The position numbers and the translations under genes were made by a program. The notes beneath the pieces are model-generated. The model was not told where the DNA came from and did not search any database. It was given only the letters and a program-made list of their open reading frames with translations. This document shows positions 6,167-15,296 of a DNA stretch of 19,510 bases, piece after piece. The first letter of the stretch is position 1; each line of letters begins with the position of its first letter. Source of the stretch: Gammaproteobacteria bacterium (lineage in GTDB: Bacteria > Pseudomonadota > Gammaproteobacteria > Chromatiales > Chromatiaceae); NCBI GenBank assembly GCA_019136395.1, contig JAGVUH010000419.1:1-19510 (forward strand), given 5' to 3'.

Positions 6167-9100
6167 ATGAACACCCGACCTTCCGGCTGGCGACGCTCCG
6201 CCAACCACTTTGTGACCCTGCTGACGGCCTTCAGCCTGTCGCTTGCCGCGCTGGGCTTGAGCGAGCCCACGACGGCTCAGACTGGCCTGACGGATGACCC
6301 AGCGGCTGACTACCAGATATGGCGCGACGACGAGATTTTCTTGCCATTCCCCGGCACCGGCCAGCTCCAATCCGCAAGCTACGAATACAACCCGGTAGAC
6401 GAGACGCTTTCCAATCCACTGCCCTACTGCCAGTCAACCGCTACTTCCAGCTCGCAGATCGCCGCGGCCGCCGGCCGCATCATGTCTCCGTACAGCGATC
6501 AGGTCGTGGTTGTCTATCCGGGTTCCGGAAACAACCTTGAAGTGCGCTTCGCAGACAGGTGCAACCTGGCGAACACGGCGGTCACCACCGGGCCAGGGGC
6601 CACCCTCGGACTCTCGTCGGGGATGCCGGCACTGACTCCCCCGCAGGTCACGGGATTTCCCTGGTGGTATGACATCGCGATCGGCGATCTGGATAAACAC
6701 CTCGACGCCGACGCGAACTATCGCGATGAGGTCGTGGTCGCCTACGCAACACAGAGCGCCAACGGAGATTACCTCGCGCCTGTCGTGGCAGTTCTTGACT
6801 ATACGACGAACGCCTCGGCGCCGACTGTCACGTGGGTGGAGGGGTCGGCAACCGCCATCTACAAGTGGACTCTTTCAATTTATGTCGGGCGGGATGTCGC
6901 CGTCATCCCGCTATCGGTGGTGACGGGCGATTTCGACGGCGACGCTCGCAAGGAGATTGCGGTCGCCTACGTGATCGACTGGCGAGCTATCGGCGTCGCG
7001 GTCTTCCGCTACACGACCACCGAGACCGACGGCGTGGTTAGCCACGCCCTGATCCCGGTGAGTCCGCTTGCATTCGGTCTGGACAAATCCGGTGACGCAT
7101 GGGGGTTTCAAGGTCCGATCGATGCGGCGGCAGGAGACTTCGACGGGGACGGGAAGGACGAGCTGAGCGTCGCAGCGGTCGCCGATGCAGCGACGGACCC
7201 GCAGAAGATCGCGGTCGACCTGAAGACGTTCAAGGCCAATGACGACCTCAAGATGGCCCAGGTCTCGACCGCAATCCCCTATGAAGATAGTTCGAGTAAG
7301 AGCGGTAGCATATTCGTATCGGGGGTGCAGCTCGCAGCGGGCCTTTTCAAGTACGCGCCCAGCAACGACCCGACAGTGGATAGTTTCAACATCAACCGGC
7401 GGCAACTTGCGCTCGCGACGAACGGTTCCTCGGGCGCCGTGGACCTCAGGACGCTCGTCTATGACGCCAATCTGACGCCCACCCTTCCCGCTGCGAGCGA
7501 GGGGTATGCACCCTATCGGCGCATCCCTGCCTCTGGTTCCCCACCCGGGCGGCTCAACTTCTGGCTGGCGGCCGGGGGCTTCAATGGGCTGCGATCGGGC
7601 GACTCGGCGGCCGATATGGTCTGGTCGCTGGCGTTCACCACCTGGGCCGATAATGGACAAGTACTCTATCTGTTCAACCCCAATCCAAGTACGGGTGCAC
7701 TGGGGACGGTCCCCTTCACCAAGACCTTGTCGACCATCGCAAACACCTCCAAGTCGACCTCCGTCGCGCCGGTGGTCGCCTACGACTACGGTATGCCACC
7801 CACGGGCATCCAGACCGCAGGGGTCCTTTACGGAGATTCCCAATATCTTGGCGCGCCCGTTTACTTCAGGATCGAGGGCATCCCCATGGTCGACTACATC
7901 CTCCAGGAGCCGCCCAAGCATGTCTACTGGAAAATCACCGAGCCGGACGGGGATTGCAAACAGAAATATGCGGTCTGTAACGTCAGTGCTCAAGATGCAT
8001 TCACATTGGGCAAGACCGACACCACAACGATCGGTATGACAAGTGATTACCACGACACCTACGACAACTCCTGGGGTGTGTCGGAAACGGCGACCATCGG
8101 CTTCGCCTACAAACCAATGCCACTCCTCCCGCCGAAGGTCGAGGGCTCTTTTACCGAGTCATTCGGGTACGATTTCGCTGAGCACCATGACGACTACAAT
8201 CGGAATCAGACCCAGCGGACTTTAACCTTGCAACATGCTGCGACTCGCGACGATGCGATCGGCTACCGCGTCCAGAGCATCGACGTGTGGCGCTACCCCG
8301 TATTCGGAGTCGCCGTGCAGGATCCCGACGGCAACGAGATGCCCAACGCCTTCCTCGACATCACCGCACCAACACCGAACGACGATATGTCGCTTACGGG
8401 AGGGATCGACGCACTCGACTGGTACCAGCCGGTCCACGAGAACAACAACATCCTGTCCTACCCAAAGCCTGCGTATGGAACAACGCCAGAGGAGGATTTC
8501 TACGAGCCAGCGGACATGGGCTCCTTCCAAATTCCGTGTACCGATACCACCGGTAAGAGCTGCGACCATGATGCGCAGGGCCATCCCCTGAGTAGCAAGA
8601 CCATCGAGGGTCCGCTCTTGAAGAATCCCAAGCGGCTGATCTGGAGTGGAACCGCTCCAACCGTGACCCTGACCGACACCTGGTCTGAGACCGAGGGCAC
8701 AACCCACTCCTGGTCCCGCACATTGAAGAACAGCGAAGAGGTCAAGATGACGGGACGAATCAAGTTGGCGTTCGTCCCCGGTTTGTCGGTCAATGTCAAC
8801 GCGGCTGTTGCATTCAACGGCAAGTGGAGCTGGGGTGGCGCGCACACGATGGAGATGACCTCCAACGATGTGAACACGATTACGCTCAGTGTCCCCCCGG
8901 GTGTCCCCAGCCGAGCATACCGCTTCTTCCCATCCTTCTACGTGACCGATGACGGCACCACGAAGGTCGGTTTCGCGGTCGACACCAATACGGCTGGTGG
9001 CCAGATATTCTGGGATGGGGAATACTGCGGGCAGCCCGACCCCGCGCTCAACCTTCCGCTGCGATTCGACGGCTGGACCGAAGCCGGGGTGACCAAGTGG

Positions 9101-10189
9101 ACGCCAAACACCTTGGACAGCCGCAAATTGATGCGCGGATTCTTCGTGCGCCATGATGAGGCCGACCCCGACACGGGTGATTACCCCGAATACGACGGCG
9201 CACCCACGGTCGGCGATCTGGTGCGGCTCGAGGCCCGAGTCTACAATTACAGCCTTTGCCAGACCGTGGAACCGCCGGATGGCATGAAGGTACGCTTCGA
9301 CTTCGTGCCACTGGATTCTTCTACCCATGTCCCCGACTTTACAAAGCGGACGACGATCACGGAGGCAAGGGTCGATAACCCATACGCAGTGTTTGGCAGT
9401 CCCTACACTACCATCGATCCGATCGGCCCACGCGAGATGACGACCGCCGTGATCAACTGGGACACGAGCAAACTCGACCTCAACGGCGAGTTTGAAAAGA
9501 ACTACCGTATCTATGTCGTGCTCGACCCCGACGACGCCGTCAAAAACGAAAAGTACGAGACCGAAAGCACTGCAACCCGGACCTATGCCCCGGACGGCAT
9601 TAACTGCTTGGGTGCCACCAAGCCCGCAGCCTGCATGGACCCCGGCCAGAACAACGAGGGCTTCCGCGAGGTAAAGGTGGCGGCGATCGAGGCCGCTGGC
9701 CCGCATTTGGTAGAGCCTGCCGATGTGCACCTCACTTGGGATGCGCTGGCCGCTCGCGACCCCAATCACCCAAAAATCTGGCGGATCATCATCGCCCAGG
9801 CCGAGAAAGGTCAGCCGCTGCAGCTTCGGGTCAAGGTCGACACCGACATGCCTGGCGGGCACTATGCCCACCTGCAGCTCTACGACGGTAATCCCGAGAA
9901 GGGCGGCACGCTGCTTGCCGACAAGCTCGCGTTCACTGGCAACCCGGATGGAAGCTACGTCTGGATCGAATGGACCCCGACAAAGCTCGGGTTACACCGG
10001 CTTTACACCAAAGTGCTGGAGAGCGCCATGGACACCAACCTCGGCAACGCCATCGACGACCTGATGGTGATGGTCCACAGGCCGATGGTCCACAGGCCTA
10101 AGCCTAAAGTCATCAGCCCATTCGAGGTGCTGCAATGGTTACGCGCAAAGCACAAGCCTCCGCTTAAAAACCATTCAGGATCAAGGTGA
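6167..10189 (+). CDS. Large secreted multidomain protein: FG-GAP/VCBS-like repeats, beta-rich core, CARDB-like C-terminus
   Basis: A 1340-residue product with an N-terminal signal peptide (basic start, hydrophobic residues about 15-30, likely cleavage near TTAQ, residue 38). Three FG-GAP/VCBS-like calcium loops occur near residues 171-193, 252-268 (GDFDGDARKE) and 321-337 (GDFDGDGKDE), suggesting a beta-propeller. Residues about 610-720 and 828-940 are rich in alternating Ser/Thr and look like amphipathic beta hairpins. Residues about 1013-1135 resemble a CARDB adhesion-type domain (VGDLVRLEARVYNYS ... YRIYVVLDPDD). Ten cysteines fall in five local pairs, as in exported proteins. The ATG has AGGGAAGG just upstream. 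The gene stands alone between two direct copies of a dispersed repeat, and it looks less GC-rich than its neighbours, which suggests transfer. Function is unknown; an adhesin or a pore-forming/toxin-like surface protein are possibilities. Confidence 0.85.
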   Translation: MNTRPSGWRRSANHFVTLLTAFSLSLAALGLSEPTTAQTGLTDDPAADYQIWRDDEIFLPFPGTGQLQSASYEYNPVDETLSNPLPYCQSTATSSSQIAAAAGRIMSPYSDQVVVVYPGSGNNLEVRFADRCNLANTAVTTGPGATLGLSSGMPALTPPQVTGFPWWYDIAIGDLDKHLDADANYRDEVVVAYATQSANGDYLAPVVAVLDYTTNASAPTVTWVEGSATAIYKWTLSIYVGRDVAVIPLSVVTGDFDGDARKEIAVAYVIDWRAIGVAVFRYTTTETDGVVSHALIPVSPLAFGLDKSGDAWGFQGPIDAAAGDFDGDGKDELSVAAVADAATDPQKIAVDLKTFKANDDLKMAQVSTAIPYEDSSSKSGSIFVSGVQLAAGLFKYAPSNDPTVDSFNINRRQLALATNGSSGAVDLRTLVYDANLTPTLPAASEGYAPYRRIPASGSPPGRLNFWLAAGGFNGLRSGDSAADMVWSLAFTTWADNGQVLYLFNPNPSTGALGTVPFTKTLSTIANTSKSTSVAPVVAYDYGMPPTGIQTAGVLYGDSQYLGAPVYFRIEGIPMVDYILQEPPKHVYWKITEPDGDCKQKYAVCNVSAQDAFTLGKTDTTTIGMTSDYHDTYDNSWGVSETATIGFAYKPMPLLPPKVEGSFTESFGYDFAEHHDDYNRNQTQRTLTLQHAATRDDAIGYRVQSIDVWRYPVFGVAVQDPDGNEMPNAFLDITAPTPNDDMSLTGGIDALDWYQPVHENNNILSYPKPAYGTTPEEDFYEPADMGSFQIPCTDTTGKSCDHDAQGHPLSSKTIEGPLLKNPKRLIWSGTAPTVTLTDTWSETEGTTHSWSRTLKNSEEVKMTGRIKLAFVPGLSVNVNAAVAFNGKWSWGGAHTMEMTSNDVNTITLSVPPGVPSRAYRFFPSFYVTDDGTTKVGFAVDTNTAGGQIFWDGEYCGQPDPALNLPLRFDGWTEAGVTKWTPNTLDSRKLMRGFFVRHDEADPDTGDYPEYDGAPTVGDLVRLEARVYNYSLCQTVEPPDGMKVRFDFVPLDSSTHVPDFTKRTTITEARVDNPYAVFGSPYTTIDPIGPREMTTAVINWDTSKLDLNGEFEKNYRIYVVLDPDDAVKNEKYETESTATRTYAPDGINCLGATKPAACMDPGQNNEGFREVKVAAIEAAGPHLVEPADVHLTWDALAARDPNHPKIWRIIIAQAEKGQPLQLRVKVDTDMPGGHYAHLQLYDGNPEKGGTLLADKLAFTGNPDGSYVWIEWTPTKLGLHRLYTKVLESAMDTNLGNAIDDLMVMVHRPMVHRPKPKVISPFEVLQWLRAKHKPPLKNHSGSR
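10069..10098 (+). repeat. 15-bp in-frame tandem duplication near the 3' end of the large secreted protein gene
   Basis: gatggtccacaggcc occurs twice in direct succession (10069-10083 and 10084-10098), giving the peptide MVHRPMVHRP. The reading frame is preserved. It marks the start of a short basic Pro/Lys-rich tail of about 30 residues. Confidence 0.85.
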
Positions 10190-10345
10190 TGGCTGATGAA
10201 GCCGGATCTCATCCAGGTCGTAGACAGCGAGACGCGGCGCAACAGCCTACACGCGGAGGGGCGCGGCCAACGACGTCATCCACCGATATTCGATGATTTA
10301 TTCAAGGGCTGATTGGCGCTTGGAGGCGCAGGCCCGCTTCGGGGC

Positions 10346-10411
10346 GGTGAGTTTGCGGCGGAACAGGTGTCCAGTATGCGCTGGAATGGCTGTCCAGTTT
10401 CAGCGGAATAG
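10346..10411 (+). mobile_element. Degenerate IS21-family-like terminus (subterminal repeats only)
   Basis: Three consecutive units of about 20-23 bases follow a pattern resembling g-tgtccagt-t--gc-ggaat-g. They lie at 10346-10365 (lacking tcc), 10366-10388 and 10389-10411. Serial tgtccagt...ggaat units of this kind are typical of the multiple subterminal binding sites at IS21-type ends. No istA or istB reading frame is present nearby, so only an end remains. Assignment is from memory of the pattern and needs a database match. Confidence 0.45.
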
Positions 10412-10425
10412 GCACCTTTACCAAT

Positions 10426-10703
10426 AGGCGGGGGGGGCTTCGGATGTCCCCCTGACTACTTAAGGAGGTAGGAGTCCCAAATTGTTAGGGACCCTGATGG
10501 ACCTGAGCCTCGTGGTGACCAACGCAGTTGATCTCTCCAGCATCGCCGTCCGCCCCGCCGCCCTGACGATCGACTTCTCCGCTCACCAAGCACCCACTCT
10601 CCACCCCCACCGGACCCTGGCCCGGGCCTCACCGCCAAGGGTCGCAGTCCTGTCCGCCCCCTCGTCGCCAGGTCGCGTGCCAACTCCGCACGCCACCTGG
10701 CTC
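10426..10703 (+). repeat. Dispersed repeat, copy B (contiguous)
   Basis: The left part, 10426-10595, aligns with 4584-4795. The right part, 10638-10703, aligns with 5211-5276. They are separated here by only about 40 bases. It is in the same orientation as copy A, about 5.8 kb away. Two hairpins are kept: GTCCC/GGGAC at 10474-10492, and an imperfect 14-base-arm hairpin at 10667-10701 with loop caactcc. It lies between the IS21-like end and the 3' end of the RND gene. On the plus strand the reading frame containing AALTIDFSAHQAP is open in both copies, but nothing else supports a protein. Confidence 0.8.
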
Positions 10704-10841
10704 AGCGCCCCCACCGCCCACTTCACCGCCCGTAGCCAGCCCGCGCTGCGCGCCGGCTCAGGTGGACTCAGCGCCCTCGCCAAACCCGGCCACTTCACCC
10801 CCTCCCTCAGCCAATCTTACCCTCAGCCTCACCTCCCCCCC

Positions 10842-13800
10842 TCACCCCGCCTTCCCGCCCCACCTCACCAGCCGCCGCCCCCACCCCTTCAGGTCATCCA
10901 CATAGGTAAACACCACCGGAATCACCAGCAGGCTGAGGAAGGTGGAAGTAATCAACCCGCCAATGACGACGATGGCCATCGGCGCGCGGAAGCTCGGCTC
11001 CGCCCCCAGCCCCAGGGCCACGGGCAGCATGCCGGCGCCCATGGCGATGGTGGTCATGACGATCGGCCGGGCGCGCTTGCGGCAGGCATCGAGGATCGCC
11101 TCGCGCCGCGGCAGGCCGCGCTCCCGGCGGGCGACGATGGCGTATTCCACCAGCAGGATGGAGTTCTTGGTGACGATGCCCATCAGCATCAGGATGCCGA
11201 TGATGGACGACATGGAAAAGCTGTGCTTGGTCAGCAGCAGGGCGAGGAAGGCGCCCCCCAGGGACAGGGGCAGGGCGGCGAGGATGGTGACGGGCTGCAA
11301 GAAGTCGTGGAACAGCAGCACCAGCACCGCATAGATGCACAGGATGCCGATGAGCATGGCGGTACCGAAGGAGGCAAACAGCTCGATCATGCGCTGGGCG
11401 TCGCCCTGCTCGACGCGATAGACCGTCGGCGGCAGATTCTTCAGCGCCGGCAGGGCATTGGCCTCCGCCAGCACCGCGCCCAGGTCGCGGCCGGCCAGTT
11501 CGACGTCGATATTGACGTTGCGCATCCGGTCCACCCGCTCGATCTGCGCCGGACCGCTGCCCAGGCGGATATCGGCGACGGCGGCCAGGGGCACCGAACC
11601 GGCCGTGGCCGGGACCCGTAACTGGGCGAGGGCCTCCAGGTCGGTGCGCAGGTCCCGTTCCAGGCGCACGCGGATCGGGATCTGGCGTTGCGGCAGGTTG
11701 AGCTTGGGCAGGTTGACCCGGAAGTCGCCGAAGGTCGCCACCCGCACCGCCCCCGCCAGGGCGGCGGTGGTCACCCCCAGATCGGCGGCGCGGGCGAAGT
11801 CCGGGCGGAGCTGGATCTCCGGGCGCTGAAGGCTGGCCCCGGAGGTGACGTTGCCCACCCCGGTGAGGGTGCGCAGGTCGCGCTCCACCGCCTGGGCGGC
11901 GGTGGCCAGGGCCAGGGGGTCGTCGCTGGCCAGGGACACCTGGAGCTTCTCGCCGGACTGATTGGCCCCCACCGCCACCCGCACCCCGGGCAGGGCCTTG
12001 AGGCGGGCGCGGATGTCCCGTTCGACTTCTGACTGGCTGCGCGCCCGGTCGTGGCGGTGCTTGAGCCGCAGGGTCAGGTTGGCCAGGCGCACGTCCTTGG
12101 CCGCCCCCACCGCCAGGGGCCCCTGGCCGGCGGTGCTGCCGACGGCGGTGAAGCTGCCCAGGATCTCGTCGACCGGGGCCAGCAGGGCCCGGGCCTGTTC
12201 CGCCGCCCGGCGGGTGTCCGCCAGGGCGCTGCCGGGGGGCAGTTCCAGCTTGACGGTGGTCAGCCCGCGGTCGGCGGGGGGGACGAAGGCCTTGGGCAAC
12301 AGGGGCACCAGCAGCAGGGAGCCGGCGAAGAACAGGGCAGCGGCGAGGGCGGTGGTCTTACGATGGTTCAGGCACCAGTCGGCGGCGGCCAGATAGCGGC
12401 GCATCACCCCGCTCTCCGCCTCGGCCTCGGGGTGGGCCTGGAGCCAGTAGGCGGCCATCATCGGCGTCAGCAGCCGCGCCACCAGCAGGGAGGCCAGGAC
12501 CGCCACGGCGGCGGTGATGCCGAACTGGACGAAGAACTTGCCTGGCACCCCGCCCATGAAGGCGGTGGGCAGGAAGACCGCGACCAGGGTCAGGCTGGTG
12601 GCGATCACCGCCAGGCCGATCTCGTCGGCGGCCTCCCGGGCGGCCTCCAGGGGCGGCTTGCCCATGCGCAGGTGGCGGACGATGTTCTCGATCTCGACGA
12701 TGGCATCGTCCACCAGGATGCCCACCACCAGGGCCAGGGCGAGCAGGGTGAGGACGTTGAGGCTGAAGCCGAACCAGAGCATGAAGCCAAAGGTCGGGAT
12801 GATGGACAGGGGCAGGGCCAGGGCGGCGATGAGGGTGGCGCGCCAGTCACGCAGGAACCACCACACCACCAGGATGGCCAGCACCGCCCCCTCGTAGAGC
12901 AGTTCCATGGAGCCCTGGTAGTTGTCCCGCACCGGGTCGACGTTGTTGAAGGCCTCGCGGATCTGCACCTGGGGGTGCAGGGTCATGAGGCGCGTCACCG
13001 CCGCCTGCACCGCCTGGGCCACCGCCACCTCGCTGGCGCCCTTGATGCGCGTCACCTCAAAGCCGACCACCGGGGTGGCGTCCAGGTAGGCCAGGGAGGT
13101 GCGCTCGGCATGGGCGTCGCTGACCGTGCCCAGGTCGCCCAGGCGCACCCAGCGCCCGTCGGCCAGGGGGATGACCAGTTCGCCGATCGCGGCGACGCTG
13201 CCCAGGGCCCCCAGGCTGCGCACCGACTGGACGGCGCCGCCGATGTCGCCCCGGCCGCCGGAGGCGTCCTGCTGGACGCGCTTGAGCTGGGCGGAGACGG
13301 CCTCCGCCGTGACCCCCAGGGCCTGCATGCGGCCACTGTCGAGGTCGACGTGCACCTCCCGGTCCACCCCGCCGAGGCGCGACACCTGCCCCACGCCCTT
13401 GACCGCCAGCAGGGCCTTGGCCACCTCGTTGTCGACGAACCACGACAGGTCGGGCTCGTCCATCCCCGGGGCGGCCACGGTGTAGGTGACGATGGGCGAG
13501 CCGGAGGTGGTGATCTTGGACACCACCGGGTTGGTGAGGTCCTGGGGCAGGTCGGCGCGCACGCTGTCCACGGCGTTGCGCACCTCGTTGAGGGCCACCT
13601 CGACGTCCTTGTCGATCTGGAACTCGACGCGGATCGTCGCCGTGCCGTCGCCCAGGCTGGTGCGGATGTGTTCGATACCCCCCAGGGTGGCGATCTTGTC
13701 CTCGATCTTGCGCGCCACCTCGGTTTCGAGCTGGCTGGGGTCCGCCCCCTCCAGGCTGGCGGCGACGGTGATGGTGGGCAGGTCGATGTCGGGGAAGTTC

Positions 13801-13904
13801 TGGATGCCCAGGAGGCGAAAGGCCAGCAGGCCGAGGATGGTCAGCAGGGCGAAGACCAGGATCGCCGGGACCGGGTGGCGGATGGACCAGGCGGAGACGT
13901 TCAT
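10842..13904 (-). CDS. HAE1-type RND efflux transporter permease (AcrB family)
   Basis: A 1020-residue inner-membrane proton-driven exporter, close to the usual family length and apparently intact. It starts with the first transmembrane helix and the porter entry NFPDIDLPTITVAASLEGA. Transmembrane segment 4 carries the proton-relay aspartate pair in VVGILVDDAIVEIENIV (Asp399-Asp400). The matching lysine of segment 10 is in GIVTKNSILLVEYA (about Lys913). The pattern fits drug/hydrophobe-type (HAE1) rather than heavy-metal RND pumps. The start codon overlaps the stop of the upstream membrane-fusion-protein gene by ATGA, implying translational coupling. No outer membrane factor gene follows, and the adaptor gene is broken, so the pump may not work unless another adaptor serves it. 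Confidence 0.95.
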   Translation of the reverse strand: MNVSAWSIRHPVPAILVFALLTILGLLAFRLLGIQNFPDIDLPTITVAASLEGADPSQLETEVARKIEDKIATLGGIEHIRTSLGDGTATIRVEFQIDKDVEVALNEVRNAVDSVRADLPQDLTNPVVSKITTSGSPIVTYTVAAPGMDEPDLSWFVDNEVAKALLAVKGVGQVSRLGGVDREVHVDLDSGRMQALGVTAEAVSAQLKRVQQDASGGRGDIGGAVQSVRSLGALGSVAAIGELVIPLADGRWVRLGDLGTVSDAHAERTSLAYLDATPVVGFEVTRIKGASEVAVAQAVQAAVTRLMTLHPQVQIREAFNNVDPVRDNYQGSMELLYEGAVLAILVVWWFLRDWRATLIAALALPLSIIPTFGFMLWFGFSLNVLTLLALALVVGILVDDAIVEIENIVRHLRMGKPPLEAAREAADEIGLAVIATSLTLVAVFLPTAFMGGVPGKFFVQFGITAAVAVLASLLVARLLTPMMAAYWLQAHPEAEAESGVMRRYLAAADWCLNHRKTTALAAALFFAGSLLLVPLLPKAFVPPADRGLTTVKLELPPGSALADTRRAAEQARALLAPVDEILGSFTAVGSTAGQGPLAVGAAKDVRLANLTLRLKHRHDRARSQSEVERDIRARLKALPGVRVAVGANQSGEKLQVSLASDDPLALATAAQAVERDLRTLTGVGNVTSGASLQRPEIQLRPDFARAADLGVTTAALAGAVRVATFGDFRVNLPKLNLPQRQIPIRVRLERDLRTDLEALAQLRVPATAGSVPLAAVADIRLGSGPAQIERVDRMRNVNIDVELAGRDLGAVLAEANALPALKNLPPTVYRVEQGDAQRMIELFASFGTAMLIGILCIYAVLVLLFHDFLQPVTILAALPLSLGGAFLALLLTKHSFSMSSIIGILMLMGIVTKNSILLVEYAIVARRERGLPRREAILDACRKRARPIVMTTIAMGAGMLPVALGLGAEPSFRAPMAIVVIGGLITSTFLSLLVIPVVFTYVDDLKGWGRRLVRWGGKAG

Positions 13905-15042
13905 GGCGAAGGCTCGACGCGGACCAAATCGCCGTCGCTGAGGAAGGCCCCGCCGCTGGCCACGACCTGGGCATCCGCCTCCAGCCCAGAGAGGAGCTCC
14001 ACCCGGCCCGCTTCCCGGCGCCCGGTGGTCACCTTGCGTTGTGCCACCCGCTGATCAGGGAGGATGGCGAAGACGAAGCTGGAGCCATCGCGCAGGACCA
14101 GGGCGGACTCGGGCAGGCTCAGGGCGCGGCGGCTGCCAATGAGGATGCGCCCGCGGGCGAACATGCCCGGCCGCGCCGGGCTGGCGGGGGGCAGGTCGAC
14201 GTAGGCCAGGCCATAGCGGGTGTGGGCATCCAGGGTCGGGGACGGGATGCGGACCTGGGCGGTCACCTCTTCCCCCCCGGGCAGCCGGATCCAGGCCTCC
14301 TGGCCCGGACGCACCTGGGCGAGTTGTTCGGCGGTCACCTCCGCCCGCCACTCCACCCGTCCCTGACGGACGAGGCGAAACAGCTCGCATCATCCACCGC
14401 CAGCACCTGGGTCTGACCCAGACGGATGCGCTCCTTCTCCAGGGCCGCCTCGGCGGCCGCCAGGTTGGCCTTGGCCGCCTCCTCGCCGAACAGATACTGG
14501 GTGATCTGCTGCTCGGTCATGGCGTTCTTGTTCTTGACGTTGCGGGCACGATCGGCGTTGGCCTGGGCCTCCGCCAGGGCGGCGCGGACCTGGGCCAGCT
14601 TGGCCTCCTGCTGGGCCAGCTCCGCCTTGACCGTGTCCTCGTCCAGGCGGGCCAGGACCTGATCCTTGCGCACCGGGTCGCCCACGTCGGCAAGAATCTC
14701 CACCACCCGCAGGCCGCCGGTCTCGGCGGCGATCACCCCTTCCTGCCAGGCGAAGAGTCCTCCGCTGGCCTCGATCTCCAGGGGCCAGTCCGCGGTTTCC
14801 GGGGCCACCAGGTTGACGGCCAGGGCCGGGCGAGGCCCGGACCTGGCATCGCTGGCAGCCGTTGAGGGGCCATCGTCCTGTCCGACGGGGTGCCCAGCTT
14901 CCTGACCGGGGCCCTGATCAGCGCCCTGAGCGGGGAGAGGAGCCGTGCCCAAGCCCAGGCGAGAGCCGCCGCTCAGATACCAGGTGGCCAGCAGGCCGAG
15001 CAGGACCAGGGCAACCAGCGTTAGCCCGATCTTAGTCTTCAT
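13901..15042 (-). pseudogene. Membrane fusion protein (RND adaptor) gene with internal deletion and frameshift
   Basis: The N-terminal part (14335-15042) has a membrane anchor (LTLVALVLLGLLATWYL), the first half of the lipoyl domain (WQEGVIAAETGGLRVVEILA) and the coiled-coil hairpin, ending QTQVLAVDD. At about 14386-14389 it leaves the frame. The second frame resumes immediately with ELFRLVRQGRVEWRAEVTAE and continues through the beta-barrel and membrane-proximal domains to 13901. In related adaptors about 18-19 residues (DG-IS-R-A--G--V--G) lie between these two points. Roughly 50-55 bases, forming the second half of the lipoyl domain, are therefore missing. The upstream frame ends 19 codons later at a TGA at 14335-14337. 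The ATG has AAGGTGA about seven bases upstream. This gene precedes the RND permease with a 4-base overlap. An assembly or sequencing error cannot be excluded. Confidence 0.85.
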
Positions 15043-15278
15043 GGGAGTTCACCTTGGCTGGGTCAAGGGTTGATACGGCAAACCCGTTCGCCAAATGCCA
15101 TTGGGACGGAGCGGCATCCCGCCGGGCACCGCCGGGGCAGCCGGGGCCGGTACGCGCCACCTGATGGTTCGTTAGGCGCGAGTGGGCTCCAGTCAAAGGG
15201 GACCGCATCCGGAAAACCTTCAAGGCCAGCCCCCAGGTAGGGTTTACAGACCTTGTCCCCATCGGGTGCCAGACTGAG

Positions 15279-15296
15279 GAGCCGTCGTCACGGCTC
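15279..15296 (-). terminator. Small hairpin at the prfB stop codon
   Basis: GAGCCG and CGGCTC (15279-15284 and 15291-15296) form a six-base stem with a six-base loop that overlaps the prfB stop codon. There is no following U-run on the minus strand, so it is at best a weak terminator or RNA 3' structure. Confidence 0.2.

Noticed and set aside
8222..9871. 549-codon open frame on the minus strand
   Set aside because: Antisense to the large secreted protein, whose signal peptide, calcium loops and ribosome-binding site support the plus strand.
10482..11621. 379-codon plus-strand frame across repeat copy B and the RND gene
   Set aside because: TTG start, runs into the antisense of the permease and is low complexity; only the short repeat part is shared with copy A.
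12051..14054. 667-codon open frame on the plus strand
   Set aside because: Antisense shadow of the RND permease; the sequence is Gly/Gln/His-rich low complexity.
13901..14356. C-terminal adaptor segment as an independent gene with a GTG start
   Set aside because: It has no good ribosome-binding site and starts in the middle of a conserved adaptor motif, so it is the second half of a broken gene.
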